Source: Prorocentrum cordatum (lineage: Eukaryota > Sar > Dinophyceae > Prorocentrales > Prorocentraceae). Taken from it: a stretch of DNA of 64,000 bases. The notes beneath the pieces were generated by a model. It saw only the letters and a program-made list of their open reading frames with translations. It did no database searches and had not been told where the DNA came from. The stretch is taken from the NCBI GenBank assembly GCA_963575745.1, contig CAUYUJ010019596.1:92501-156500 (forward strand). Direction: 5' to 3'. How positions within the stretch are numbered: the first letter of the stretch is position 1; each line of letters starts with the position of its first letter. Made by a program: the position numbers and the translations under genes. Positions 1-11,480 of the stretch are shown here, piece by piece.

Positions 1-1260
1 TTCTTCTTGCAGCGTCCTTGTCGTGTCGCGGGGTGCGTTTGCGTCACTTCGGTGTTGCTGCGCCTTGAGACGTGTCTCTGCAGCTTCTTCGTCTCGTCTG
101 GGACTCCAGCGTCACCGAATTTGTTCCTGTATTGTCCTTATCGTTCCAGGTCGTGCGTACGCGCGCAGAATGTTTCTCTGCAGCGTCCTCGTCGCATCAG
201 GATCTCCAGCGTCACAGAATGTATCCTTGTAGCGCCTCTTCTTCCAGGGCGGCGCGATCCTGATTCGCCGCGGACGACTCGCCGCGGACGGTTCCATTCG
301 ATTCCACGGACGATCGTGCGCATGTAGTTTGCCACGCGCCTGCGCGCGCGCGGAGAGGGCCTGGGCGCCCTGTCGCCCGCGGGCGACCGCGCGGGTTAGC
401 CCCCGCAAAACCCAAAAAGGGCATTTCCACACGCCGGGTAAAGCCTAAAAGGGCTTTCGTCTGCCCGATCCTTGCCTCCCGCTTTCCTCCTTCTTCTTTC
501 ATCGAAGTCAGAGCCCCCGCCCCCTATGACGTCCCCCGCTGGCCTGGGTGGTCTACTCAGGTCGCGGGGGGGGATGGGGGGGGTCGTTGCCACGGCTGGT
601 GCTTCGTTTTCATGATGGGGAGGGGGGGGGTGCACCGTTCCCTCGGATGGGCACATCCCCCCCTCCAAGGGCCTCCGAGCCCTCCCTCTCCGTCCTTTTC
701 TTCTCCCTTATCCTCCCCCCCCTCGTGGTTTTCGAAGCCTTTGGCGTCTCCGCCCACCACCCTTGGGAGTATCCTAATGGCCTCCGGCCCACCCCGCCAC
801 CGTGCCGTGCCGGTGGACAACAGGCGTATGGGGTAGACGAGATGGTTAAAGGGGGAGCCAGTGGCTTCAATCGGGCGTTTTGGAGCGCACGCGCGTAGTT
901 GGGTTCTGCAGGGTTTCCTTGGGGGTTGTCTGTTTGTCAGTGTATACAAAGGGGGAAATGTTGTCGAATTTGAGACGTATGGTTCTCTCTGTTTGTATAT
1001 GTCTGGGTTCTTCCGGGGGTTTTCTGTGGTTCTCATGAGTTTTCTGTGAGTCGTTCGGGGGGTTTTCTGTGAGTCGTTCGGGCCGCTCGTTTTCTGTTTT
1101 TTTTTGTGTGTCGTTCGAGCCGTTCGTTCGTTTGTGCATGCTTCTGGCGGTTTTCTGTGAGTCGTTCGGGCCGCTCGTCCTGGTGTGAGTCGTTCGGGCC
1201 CCTCCTGGTGTGTGAGTCGTTCGGGCTCCTCGTGGTGTGAAAAGTTCGGGCGCCTCGTCC
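1..1260. repeat. Segmental duplication, copy 1 (partner 11232-12500)
   Basis: The first base of the window corresponds to base 11232, and the match continues through the degenerate tandem repeat, the GC-rich middle and the start of the GTGTGAGTCGTTCGGG minisatellite. The offset is 11231 at first and about 11240 later, because the partner carries small insertions such as a (CA)n tract near 11885. Divergence is low by eye. Positions 1-240 are a degenerate tandem repeat of roughly 57-60 bp; the rest, to about 1040, holds no gene I can support. Confidence 0.9.
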
Positions 1261-2056
1261 TGGTGTGGGTCGTTCGGGCCCCTCCTTGTGTGTGAGTCGT
1301 TCGGGCTCTTCGTGGTGTGAGTCGTTCGGGCTTCTCGAGGTGTGAGTCGTTCGGGCCTCTCGTCCTGGTGTGAGTCGTTCGGGCTCCTCCCTGTGTGTGA
1401 GTCGTTCGGGCTCCTCGTGGTGCGAGTCGTTCGGGCCCTCGTCCTGGTGTGAGTCGTTCGGGCCCCTCCTTGTGTGTGAGTCGTTCGGGCTCCTCGTGGC
1501 GTGAGTCGTTCGGGCCCCTCGTCCTGGTGTGAGTCGTTCGGGCCCTCCTCGTTGGGGCCCCTCGTGGTGTGAGTCGTTCGGGTCCTGTGTGAGTCGTTCG
1601 GGCTCCTGGGTGAGTCGTTCGGCCCCTCGTGGTGTGAGTCGTTCGGGCCCCTCGTCCTGGTGTGAGTCGTTCGGTCCTCGTGAGTCGTTCGGGCCTCTCG
1701 TCCTGGTGTGAGTCGTTCGGGCTCTTCGTCCTGGTGTGAGTCGTTCGGGCTTCTCGTGGTGTGAGTCGTTCGGGCCCCTCGTCCTTGTGAGTCGTTCGGG
1801 CCCCTCCTTGTGTGAGTCGTTCGGGCTCCTCGTGGTGTGAGTCGTTCGGAGTCGCGGGCCCTCTCGTCCTGGTGTGAGTCGTTCGGGCTCCTCTTCCTGT
1901 GTGTGAGTCGTTCGGGCTCCTCGTGGTGTGAGTCGTTCGGGCGCCCGTCCTGGTGTGAGTCGTTCGGGCCCTCCTTGTGGTGTGAGTCGTTCGGGCTCTT
2001 CGTGGTGTGAGTCGTTCGGGCCCCTCGTCCTGGTGTGAGTCGTTCGGGCTCCTCGT
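1044..2056. repeat. Minisatellite array 1, core GTGTGAGTCGTTCGGG
   Basis: Tandem 24-28-bp units share the 16-base core GTGTGAGTCGTTCGGG followed by alternating short spacers (cccctcgtcctg, ctcctcgtg, cccctcctt). Unit lengths vary. The complement lacks stop trinucleotides, so the minus strand stays open for kilobases; this is a property of the repeat, not evidence of a protein. Confidence 0.95.
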
Positions 2057-2277
2057 GGGGCCTCTTGGGGGCCTCTTGGGCCTCTTGGGGCCTCTTGGGG
2101 CCTCTTGGGGGCCTCTTGGGGGCCTCTTGGGGGCCTCTTGGGGCCTCTTGGGGCCTCTTGGGGGCCTCTTGGGGGCCTCTTGGGGCCTCCTTGGGGGCCT
2201 CTTCTTGGTGGCCTCTTGGGTGCCTCCTGGGGGCCTCTTGGGGCCATCTTGGGGCTTCTGGCGACCTCCTCAGAAGC
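2057..2277. repeat. CCTCTTGGGG minisatellite block
   Basis: Tandem 10-11-bp units CCTCTTGGGG(G). Similar blocks recur at about 2975-3130, 3355-3590, 4305-4470, 4680-4910, 5605-5770, 5990-6220, 6935-7090, 7330-7560, 8280-8450, 8670-8860, 9570-9745, 9955-10180, 10565-10720, 27280-27560 and 30025-30200. It normally follows directly on the GTGTGAGTCGTTCGGG minisatellite and ends in a conserved tail (cctcagaagcgcaaatgagc). Confidence 0.9.
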
Positions 2278-2755
2278 GCAAATGAGCGCTGCCCCCTGAG
2301 AAGGACAAGCTGAGCCCCAAATCCCAGTAAAATCAATGATTTTGCGATGAAGGAAGAGGAGCGCCGGAACACCGCAGCCTGCTCTGCGACCGAGCCGACC
2401 AGGCTTGAAGACCTGTGCGAAAACATGGTTGTCCTCTTCACAGTCCTCTTCCTCCGCCTCTGCCTCGTTTGATTCGGTTCAGTCGTGTCCCTGGGATCAC
2501 GCTTTTCGGGGGCCGTGGTTCCTTGGCCGGTTCCTGTGAGCTTGCCTTCGGTGGTTCCTCCGATCTCGGCTTTGCTAGTGACTGCCTTTTTTCTGGTTCC
2601 TATCGAGTTTGGCAGTCGTGGGGGCTCCTGGGATGTCACTACTGCTGGTTTCAGGGAGTCGTGACAAGGGACGGAGGTTCACAAGGAAGTGTGAGAGAGG
2701 CTTGGGTCCAGAAGAACTGTGCCCTAATCGAATCATTGCGATTCCCTGACGGTTT

Positions 2756-2777
2756 TCCGTAGCCGTTATGGCCCAAC
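2756..2777 (+). other. Spliced-leader relic, satellite unit 1
   Basis: tCCGTAGCCgTTaTGGCcCAAc resembles the 22-nt dinoflagellate trans-spliced leader. The leader is normally added to mRNA 5' ends by trans-splicing, so a genomic copy outside an SL-RNA gene suggests reverse-transcribed mRNA. It is not followed by the GT donor expected of an SL-RNA gene. Confidence 0.65.
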
Positions 2778-4081
2778 ACAAGTGGGAGATAATATGCTCG
2801 GCCATTCCCCAGGAATCCCCCTGTTTGAGGGGGGACCGATCGGCGAGATTTCTCGCTGCGGCGCTGCCTGAGCGCCTGAGCACCGCAGCCCGCTTTGCGA
2901 CCGAGTCGACCAGGCTCGAAGTCCTGTGCGAAAACATGGTTGTCCTCTTCACAGTCCTCCTCCTCCGCCTCTGCCTTGGCCTCTTGGGGCGTCTTCGGCG
3001 CCTCTTGGGGCCTCTTGGGGACCTCTTGGGGGTATCTTGGGGGCCTCTTGGAGGCCTCGTGGTGCCTCCTGGGGACCTCTTGTGGGCCATCTGGGGAACT
3101 CTTGGGGCCATCTGGTGGACCTCTGGGGGCCATCTCGGGGGCTTGTATGAGCGCTGCCCCTCCTCCTGGTGTGACTCGTTCGGGCTCCTCGTGGTGTGAG
3201 TCGTTCGAGGCCCGCGTCGTGGTGTGAGTCGTTCGGGCGCCTCGTCCTGGTGTGAGTCGTTCGGGCCCCTCCTTGTGGCGTGAGTCGTTCGGGCTCTTCG
3301 TGGTGTGAGTCGTTCGGGCCCCGCGTCCTGGTGTGAGTCGTTCGGGCTCCTCGTGGGGCTTCTTGGGGACCTCTTGGAGCCTCTTGGGGCCTCTTGGGGG
3401 CCTCTTGGGGGCCTCGTGGGGGCCTCTTGAGGGCCTCTTGGGGCCTCTTGGGGCCTCTTGGGGGCCTCTTGGGGGCCTCTTGGGGGCCTCTTGGGGCCTC
3501 TTGGGGGCCTCTTGGGGGCCTCTTGGAGGCCTCTTGGGAGCTTCCTGGGGGCCTCTTGGGGCCATCATGGGGCCTCTGGCGACCTCCTCAGAAGCGCAAG
3601 TGAGCGCAGCCCCCTGAGAAGGACAAAATGAGCCCAATATCTTTGTAAATCAATGATTTTGCTATGAAGGAAGAGGAGCGCCTGAGCACCGCAGCCTGCT
3701 CTGCGACCGAGTCGACCAGGCTCGAAGACCTGTGCGAAAACATGGTTGTCCTCTTCGCAGTCCTCCTCCTCCTCCGCCTCTGCATCGTTCGATTCGGTTC
3801 AGTCGTGTCCCTGGGGTCACGCTTTTCGGGGGCCGCGGTTCCTTGGCCGGTTCCTGTGAGCTTGCCTTCGGTGGCTCCTCCGACCTCGGTTTTGCTAGTG
3901 ACTGCCTTTTTTCTGGTGCCTATCGGGTTTGGCAGTCGTGGGGGCCCCTGGGATGTCACTACTGCTGGTTTCAGGGAGTCGTGACAAGGGTCGGAGGTTC
4001 ACAAGGAAGTGTGAGAGAGGCTTGGGTCCAGAAGAACTGTGCCATAATCGAATCGAAGGCGCTGCGATTCCCTGACGGTTT

Positions 4082-4103
4082 TCCGTAGCCATTATGGCCC
4101 AAC
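4082..4103 (+). other. Spliced-leader relic, satellite unit 2
   Basis: tCCGTAGCCATTaTGGCcCAAc matches the leader at 18 of 21 positions after the first base. It keeps the same upstream 130-bp context (ending ccctgacggtttt) as the other units. Confidence 0.7.
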
Positions 4104-5387
4104 ACAAGTAGGAGATCATATTCTCGGCCATTCCCCAGGAATCCCCCTGTTTGAGGGGGGACCGATCGGCGAGATTTCTCTCGCGGCGCTGCCTGAGCGT
4201 CTCAGCGCCGCAGCCCGCTTTGCGACCGAGTCGACCGGGCTCGAAGTCCTGTGCGAAAACATGGTTGTCTTCTTCACAGTCCTCCTCCTCCGCCTCTGCC
4301 TAGGCCTCTTGGGGCGTCTTCGGCGCCTCTTGGGGCCTCTTGGGGACCTCTTGGGGGTATCTTGGGGGCCTCTTGGAGGCCTCGTGGTGCCTCCTGGGGA
4401 CCTCTTGTGGGCCATCTGGGGAACTCTTGGGGCCATCTGGTGGACCTCTGGGGGCCATCTTGGGAGGCTTGTATGAGCGCTGCCCCTCCTCCTGGTGTGA
4501 CTCGTTCGGGCTCCTCGTGGTGTGAGTCGTTCGAGGCCCGCGTCGTGGTGTGAGTCGTTCGGGCGCCGCGTCCTGGTGTGAATCGTTCGGGCCCCTCCTT
4601 GTGGTGTGAGTCGTTCGGGCTCTTCGTGGTGTGAGTCGTTCGGGCCCCTCGCCCTGGTGTGAGTCGTTCGGGTTCCTCGTGGGGCCTCTTGGGGGCCTCT
4701 TGGAGCCTCTTGGGGCCTCTTGGGGGCCTCCTGGGGGCTTCGTGGGGGCCTCTTGGGGGCCTCTTGGGGCCTCTTGGGGCCTCTTGGGGGCCTCTTGGGG
4801 GCCTCTTGGGGGCGTCTTGGGGCCTCTTGGGGGCCTCTTGGGGGCCTCTTAGAGGCCCCTTGGGAGCCTCCTGGGGGCCTCTTGGGGCCATCCTGGGGCC
4901 TCTGGCGACCCCCTCAGAAGCGCAGATGAGCGCTGCCCCCTGGGAAGGACAAAATGAGCCCACAATCTCAGTAAAATCAATGATTTTGCTATGAAGCAAG
5001 AGGGGCGCCTGAGCACCGCAGCCTGCTCTGCGACCGAGTCGACCAGGCTCGAAGACCTGTGCGAAAACATGGTTGTCCTCTTCACAGTCCTCTTCCTCCG
5101 CCTCTGCTTCGTTTGATTCGGTTCAGTCGTGTCCCTGGGATCACGCTTTTCGGGGGCCGTGGTTCCTTGGCCGGTTCCTTCGGTGGTTCCTCCGATCTCG
5201 GCTTTGCTAGTATTTTTGTTCGGTTTTATCGGGTTTGGCAGTCGTGGGGGCTCCTGGGATGTCACTACTGCTGGTTTCAGGGAGTCGTGACAAGGGACGG
5301 AGGTTCACAAGAAAGTGTGAGAGAGGCTTGGGTCCAGAAGAACTGTGCCATGATCGAATCGAAGGCATTGCGATTCCCTGACGGTTT

Positions 5388-5409
5388 TCCGTAGCCATTA
5401 TGGCCCAAC
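5388..5409 (+). other. Spliced-leader relic, satellite unit 3
   Basis: Same 22-base relic sequence and same flanks as the copy at 4082. Confidence 0.7.
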
Positions 5410-6712
5410 ACAAGTAGGATATAATATTCTCGGTCATTCCCCGGGAATCTCCCTGTTTGAGGGGGGACCGATCGGCGAGATTTCTCGCTGCGGCGCTGCC
5501 TGAGCGCCTGAGCACCGCAGCCCGCTTTGCGACCGAGTCGACCAGGCTCGAAGTCCTGTGCGAAAGCATGGCTGTCCTCTTCGCAGTCCTCCTCCCCCGC
5601 CTCTGCCTAGGCCTCTTGGGGCGTCTTCGGCGCCTCTTCGGGCCTCTTGGGGACCTCTTGGGGGTATCTTGGGGGCCTCTTGGAGGCCTCGTGGTGCCTC
5701 CAGGGGGCTCTTGTGGGCCATCTGGTGGACCTCTGGGGGCCATCTGGTGGACCTCTGGGGGCCATCTTGGGGGGCTTGTGTGAGCGCTGCCCCTCCTCCT
5801 GGCGTGACTCGTCCGGGCTCCTCGTGGTGTGAGTCGTTCGAGGCCCGCGTCGTGGTGTGAGTCGTTCGGGCGCCTCGTCCTGGTGTGAGTCGTTCGGGCG
5901 CCTCGTCCTGGTGTGAGTCGTTCGGGCTCTTCGTGGTGTGAGTCGTTCGGGCCCCTCGTCCTGGTGCGAGTCGTTCGGGCTCCTCGTGGGGCCTCTTGGG
6001 GGCCTCTTGGAGCCTCTTGGGGCCTCTTGGGGGCCTCTTGGGGGCCTCTTGGGGGCTTCTTGGGGGCCTCTTGGGGCCTCTTGGGGCCTGTTGGGGGCCT
6101 CTTGGGGGCCTCTTGGGGGCCTCTTGGGGCCTCTTGGGGACCTCTTGGGGGCCTCTTGGAGGCCTCTTGGGAGCCTCCTGGGGGCCTCTTGGGGCCATCT
6201 TGGGGCCTCTGGCGACCTCCTCAGAAGCGCAAGTGAGCGCTGCCCCCTGAGAAGGACAAAATGAGCCCAACATCTTCGTAAAATCAATGATTTTGCTATG
6301 AAGGAAGAGGAGCGCCTGAACACCGCAGCCTGCTCTGCGACCGAGTCGACCAGGCTCGAAGACCTGTGCGAAAACCTGGTTGTCCTCTTCGCAGTCCTCT
6401 TCCTCCGCCTCTGCCTCGTTTGATTCGGTTAAGTCGTGTCCCTGGGATCGCGCTTTTCGGGGGCCGTGGTTCCTTGGCCGGTCCCTGTGAGCTTGCCTTC
6501 GGTGGTTCCTCCGATCTCGGCTTTGCTAGTGACTGTCTTTTTTCTGGTTCCTATCGGGTTTGGCAGTCGCGGGGGCTCCTGGGATGTCACTACTGCTGGT
6601 TTCAGGGGGTCGTGGCAAGGGGCGGAGGTTCACAAGGAAGTGTGAGAGAGGCTTGGGTCCAGAAGAACTGTGCCATAATCGAATCGAAGGCGCTGCGATT
6701 TTCTGACGGTTT

Positions 6713-6734
6713 TCCGTAGCCATTGTGGCCCAAC
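6713..6734 (+). other. Spliced-leader relic, satellite unit 4
   Basis: tCCGTAGCCATTgTGGCcCAAc. It differs from neighbouring copies by g instead of a at the twelfth leader base, the same state as the copy at 15404. Confidence 0.7.
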
Positions 6735-8060
6735 ACAAGTCGGATTTAATATTCTCGGCCATTCCCTAGGAATCTCCCTGTTTGAGGGGGGGCCGATCGG
6801 CGAGATTTCTCGCTGCGGCGCTGCCTGGGCGCCTGAGCGCCGCAGCCCGCTTTGCGACCGAGTCGACCAGGCTCGAAGTCTTGTGCGAAAACATGGTTGT
6901 CCTCTTCGCAGTCCTCCTCCCCCGCCTCTGCCTAGGCCTCTTGGGGCGTCTTCGGCGCCTCTTGGGGACCTCTTGGGGGTATCTTGGGGGCCTCTTGGAG
7001 GCCTCGTGGTGCCTCGGGGGGGCCTCTCGTGGGCCATCTGGGGAATTCTTGGGGCCATCTGGTGGACCTCTGGGGGCCATCTTGGGGGGCTTGTATGAGC
7101 GTTGCCCCTCCTCCTGGCGTGACTCGTTCGGGCTCCTCGTGGTGTGAGTCGTTCGAGGCCCGCGTCGTGGTGTGAGTCGTTCGGGCGCCTCGTCCTGGTG
7201 TGAGTTGTTCGGGCGCTTCGTCCTGGTGTGAGTCGTTCGGGGCCCTCCTTGTGGTGCGAGTCGTTCGGGGTCCTCGTGGTGTGAGTCGTTCGGGCCCCTC
7301 GTCCTGGTGTGAGTCGTTCGGGCTCCTCGTGGGGCCTCTTGGGGGCCTCTTGGAGCCTCCTGGAGCCTCTTGGGGGCCTCTTGGGAGCCTCTTGGGGGCC
7401 TCTTGGGGGCCTCTTGGGGCTTCTTTGGGCCTCTTGGGGGCTTCTTGGGGGCTTCTTGGGGGCCTCTTGGGGCCTCGTGGGGGCCTCTTGGGGGCCTCTT
7501 GGAGGCCTCTTGGGAGCCTCCTGGGAGCCTCTTGGGGCCATCGTGGGGCCTCTGGCGACCTCCTCAGAAGCGCAAATGAGCGCTGCCCCCTGGGAAGGAC
7601 AAAAAAAATGAGCCCAAAACCTGCGTAAACTCAATGATTTTGCTATGAAGGAACAGGAGCGCCTGAGCAACGCAGCCTGCTCTGCGACCGAGTCGACCAG
7701 GCTCGAAGACCTGTGCGAAAACATGGTTGTCCTCTTCGCAGTCCTCTTCCTCCGCCTCTGCCTCGTTTGATTCGGTTTCAGTCGTGTCCCTGGGATCACG
7801 CTTTTCGGGGGCCGTGGTTCCTTGGCCGGTCCCTGTGAGCTTGCCTTCGGTGGTTCCTCCGATCTCGGCTTTGCTAGTGACTGCCTTTTTTCTGGTTCCT
7901 ATCGGGTTTGGCAGTCGCGGGGGCCCCTGGGATGTCAGTACTGCTGGTTTCAGGGAGTCGCGACAAGGGACGGAGGTTCACAAGGAAGTGTGAGAGAGGC
8001 TTGGGTCCAGAAGAACTGTGCCATCATCGAATCGAAGGCACTGCGATTCCCTGACGGTTT

Positions 8061-8082
8061 TCCGTAGCCATTATGGCCCAAC
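8061..8082 (+). other. Spliced-leader relic, satellite unit 5
   Basis: Same relic sequence and flanks as the copy at 4082. Confidence 0.7.
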
Positions 8083-9349
8083 ACAAGTGGGAGATAATAT
8101 TCTCGGCCATTCCCCAGGAACCTCCCTGTTTGAGGGGGGGCCGATCGGCGAGATTTCTCGCTGCGGCGCTGCTTGAGCGTCTGAACACCGCAGCCCGCCT
8201 TGCGACCGAGTCGACCAGGCTCGAAGTCCCGTGCGAAAACATGGTTGTCCTCTTCACAGTCCTCCTCCTCCGCCTCTGCCTTGGCCTCTTGGGGCGTCTT
8301 CGGCGCCTCTTGGGGCCTCTTGGGGACCTCTTGGGGGTATCTTGGGGGCCTCTTGGAGGCCTCGTGGTGCCTCCTGGGGATCTTTTGTGGGCCATCTGGG
8401 GAACTCTCGGGGCCATCTGGTGGACCTCTGGGGGCCATCTTGGGGGGCTTGTATGAGCGCTGCCCCTCCTCCTGGTGTGACTCGTTGGGGCTCCTCGTGG
8501 TGTGAGTCGTTCGAGGCCCGCGTCGTGGTGTGAGTTGTTCGGGCGCTTCGTCCTGGTGTGAGTCGTTCGGGCCCCTCCTTGTGGTGTGAGTCGTTCGGGC
8601 TCCTCGTGGTGTGTGTGTGTGAGTCGTTCGGGCCCCTCGTCCTGGTGTGAGTCGTTCGGGCTCCTCGTGGGGCCTCTTGGGGGCCTCTTGGAGCCTCCTG
8701 GGGCCTCTTGGGGGCCTCTTGGGGGCCTCTTGGGGGCCTGTTGGGGGCCTCTTGGGGCCTCTTGGGGCCTCTTGGGGGCCTCTTGGGGGCTTCTTGGAGG
8801 CCTCTTGGGAGCCTCCTGGGGGCCTCTTGGGGCCATCTTGGGGCCTCTGGCGACCTCCTCAGAAGCGCAAATGAGCGCTGCCCCCTGAGAAGGACAAAAT
8901 GAGCCCAAAACCTGCGTAAACTCAATGATTTTGCTATGAAGGAACAGGAGCGCCTGAGCAACGCAGCCTGCTCTGCGACCGAGTCGACCAGGCTCGAAGA
9001 CCTGTGCGAAAACCTGGTTGTCCTCTTCACAGTCCTCGTCCTCCGCCTCTGCCTCGTTTGATTCGGTTCAGTCGCGTCCCTGGGATCACGCTTTTCGGGG
9101 GCCGTGGTTCCTTGGCCGGTTCCTGTGAGCTTGCCTTCGGTGGTTCCTCCGATCTCGGCTGTGCTAGTGACTGCCTTTTTTCTGGTTCCTATCGGGTTTG
9201 GCAGTCGTGGGGGCTCCTGGGATGTCATTACTGCTGGTTTCAGGGAGTCGTGACAAGGGGTGAGGTTCACAAGGAAGTGTGAGAGAGGCTTGGGTCCAGA
9301 AGAACTGTGCCATAATCGAATCGAAGGCACTGCGATTCCCTGACGGTTT

Positions 9350-9371
9350 TCCGTAGCCATTATGGCCCAAC
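9350..9371 (+). other. Spliced-leader relic, satellite unit 6
   Basis: Same relic sequence and flanks as the copy at 4082; the last unit of the 1.3-kb tandem array. Confidence 0.7.
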
Positions 9372-10257
9372 ACAAGTGGGAGATAATATTCTCGGCAATT
9401 CCCCAGGAATCTCCCTGTTTGGGGGGGGGGGGCGATCGGCGAGATTTCTCGCTGCGGCGCAGCCTGAGCGCCTGAGCACCGCAGCCCGCTTTGCGACCGA
9501 GTCGACCAGGCTCGAAGTCCTGTGCGAAAACATGGTTGTCCTCTTCACAGTCCTCCTCCGCCTCTGCCTAGGCCTCTTGGGGCGTCTTCGGCGCCTCTTG
9601 GGGCCTCTTGGGGACCTCTTGGGGGTATCTTGGGGGCCTCTTGGAGGCCTCGTGGTGCCTCCTGGGGAACCTCTTGTGGGCCATCTGGGGAACTCTTGGG
9701 GCCATCTGGTGGACCTCTGGGGGCCATCTTGGGGGGCTTGTATGAGCGCTGCCCCTCCTCCTGGTGTGACTCGTTGGGGCTCCTCGTGGTGTGAGTCGTT
9801 CGAGGCCCGCGTCGTGGTGTGAGTCGTTCGGGCGCCTCGTCCTGGTGTGAGTCGTTCGGGCCCCTCCTTGTGGTGTGAGTCGTTCGGGCCCTTCGTGGTG
9901 TGAGTCGTTCGGGCCCCTCGTCCTGGTGTGAGTCGTTCGGGATCCTCGTGGGGCCTCTTGGGGGCCCCTTGGAGCCTATTGGGGCCTCTTGGGGGCCTCT
10001 TGGGGGCCTATTGGGGGCCTCTTGGGGGCCTCTTTGGGCTTCTTGGGGCTTCTTGGGGGCTTCTTGTGGGCCTCTTGGCGGCCTCTTGGGGCCTCTTGGG
10101 GGCTTCTTGGGGGCCTCTTGGAGGCCTCCGGGGAGCCTCCTGGGAGCCTCTTGGGGCCATCTCGGGGCCTCTGGCGACCCCCTCAGAAGCGCAAATGAGC
10201 GCTGCCCCCTTGAGAAGAACAAAATGAGCCCAACACCTGCGTTAAATCAATGATTTT

Positions 10258-11085
10258 GCTATGAAGGAAGAGGAGCGCGCCCCCCTCAGAAGGCCAACAT
10301 GGGGCCGAGACCGTAGTAAAATCAATGATTTTGGTTTCAAAGAAGAGGAGAGGGTTTTTTCTCGTTCCCCATGTCGGGGGCAGAATCCTCGTGAGGGGTG
10401 TAGTTTTTTAAGCCCTCCAAAGAGTCGAAATGGACCCCCCTGGCGACCCGCGGGGCCCCCTTTCCAGGCCCAGGGGGACGGGGTAGGGGGAGGGGGAAAC
10501 CCCTCCCCGAAGGGGAAGAAGGGGGGTTGAGGACAGAGCGGGCTCTCTAAACCACTCACGCCCAAAGGGCTGGTGGGACCTCTTGGGGCCTCTTGGGGGC
10601 CTCTTGGGGGCCTCTTGGGGGCCTCTTGGGGGCCTCTTGGGGCATCTTGGGGGCCTCTTGGGGGCCTCTTGGAGGCCTCTGGGGAGCCTCCTGGGGGCAT
10701 CTTGGGGCCTCAGGCGACCTCCTCAGAAGCGCAAGTGAGCGCTGCCCCTTGAAAAATGACAAAATGAGCCAAACAACTTGGTAAACTCAGCGATTTTGCT
10801 ATGAAGGAAGAGGAGCGCGGCCCCCTCAGAAGGCCAAATGGGGTTTCTGTCAGTACCCCCGTCGGGGCCACGATCCTCGCGAGGGGTGTCGAATTTTAGC
10901 TCTCCCAGGGATAGACAAAGGACCCTCTGACGATCCGCGGAAGGCCCCCTCCAGGTCCAGGGGGAGGGAGTAGGGGGAGGGGTGAACCCCTCGCCGAACG
11001 GGAAGAAGGGGGGTTGAGAACAGAGCGGACTCCCTAAACCACTCACGCCCAAAGGGCTGGTGGGATTTCGTTTTTCGGGGTTGCA
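10258..11085. repeat. Pair of ~300-bp GC-rich modules, also at 30270-30955
   Basis: Two related segments (about 10258-10570 and 10798-11070) share a start tcaatgattttgctatgaag, a middle with ccccgtcgggg and cctcgtgaggg, and an end caaagggctggtggga. They are separated by a CCTCTTGGGG block. The same module occurs as a near-identical tandem pair at 30270-30955. No coding signal is seen. Confidence 0.85.
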
Positions 11086-11480
11086 GTGCGCACTTGTCCT
11101 GCGGAGCTCCAGTGTCACAGAAGATGTCTCTGTAGCTTCCTCGTCGTCGAGACGCTTCGATGTCTTTGTAGTTTCCTCGTAGCCTCCTTTCCATGCCTCT
11201 GTTGCTTCCAGGCACTCCTGCGTCGCCGAGTTTCTTCTTGCAGCGTCCTTGTCGTGTCGCGGGGTGCGTTTGCGTCACTTCGGTGTTGCTGCGCCTTGAG
11301 ACGTGTCTCTGCAGCTTCTTCGTCTCATCGGGGACTCCAGCGTCGCCGAATTTGTTCCCGCATTCTCCTTGTCGTTCCAGGTCGCGCGTACGCGCGCAGA
11401 ATGTTTCTCTGCAGCGTCCTCGTCGCATCAGGATCTCCAGCGTCACAGAATTCATCCTTGTAGCGCCTCTTCTTCCAGGG
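11086..11480. repeat. Degenerate ~57-60-bp tandem repeat
   Basis: Repeats around the words ctccagcgtcac(a/c)gaat and cagc(g/t)tcctcgtc. It overlaps the duplicated segment that matches the window start. The antisense translation shows recurring DAG(D/V)P motifs, as expected from any in-phase tandem repeat, so I do not call a gene. Confidence 0.8.

Larger units (their letters stand above)
2278..10250. repeat. Tandem array of ~1.3-kb composite units (about six copies)
   Basis: The same module order repeats: a tail with cctcagaagcgcaa, a segment with cgaccgagtcgaccaggctc, a unique-looking 250-bp segment, a spliced-leader relic, a second copy of the cgaccgagtcgaccaggctc segment, CCTCTTGGGG repeats, the GTGTGAGTCGTTCGGG minisatellite, then CCTCTTGGGG again. 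The spliced-leader relics start at 2756, 4082, 5388, 6713, 8061 and 9350, giving spacings of 1326, 1306, 1325, 1348 and 1289. One segment occurs twice per unit, so the unit contains an older internal duplication. I find no credible protein-coding gene in it. Confidence 0.92.

Noticed and set aside
867-2639. 590-codon minus-strand ORF rich in ERLTPGRGARTTH repeats
   Set aside because: Entirely produced by the stop-free complement of the minisatellite; overlapping ORFs exist in other frames of the same strand.
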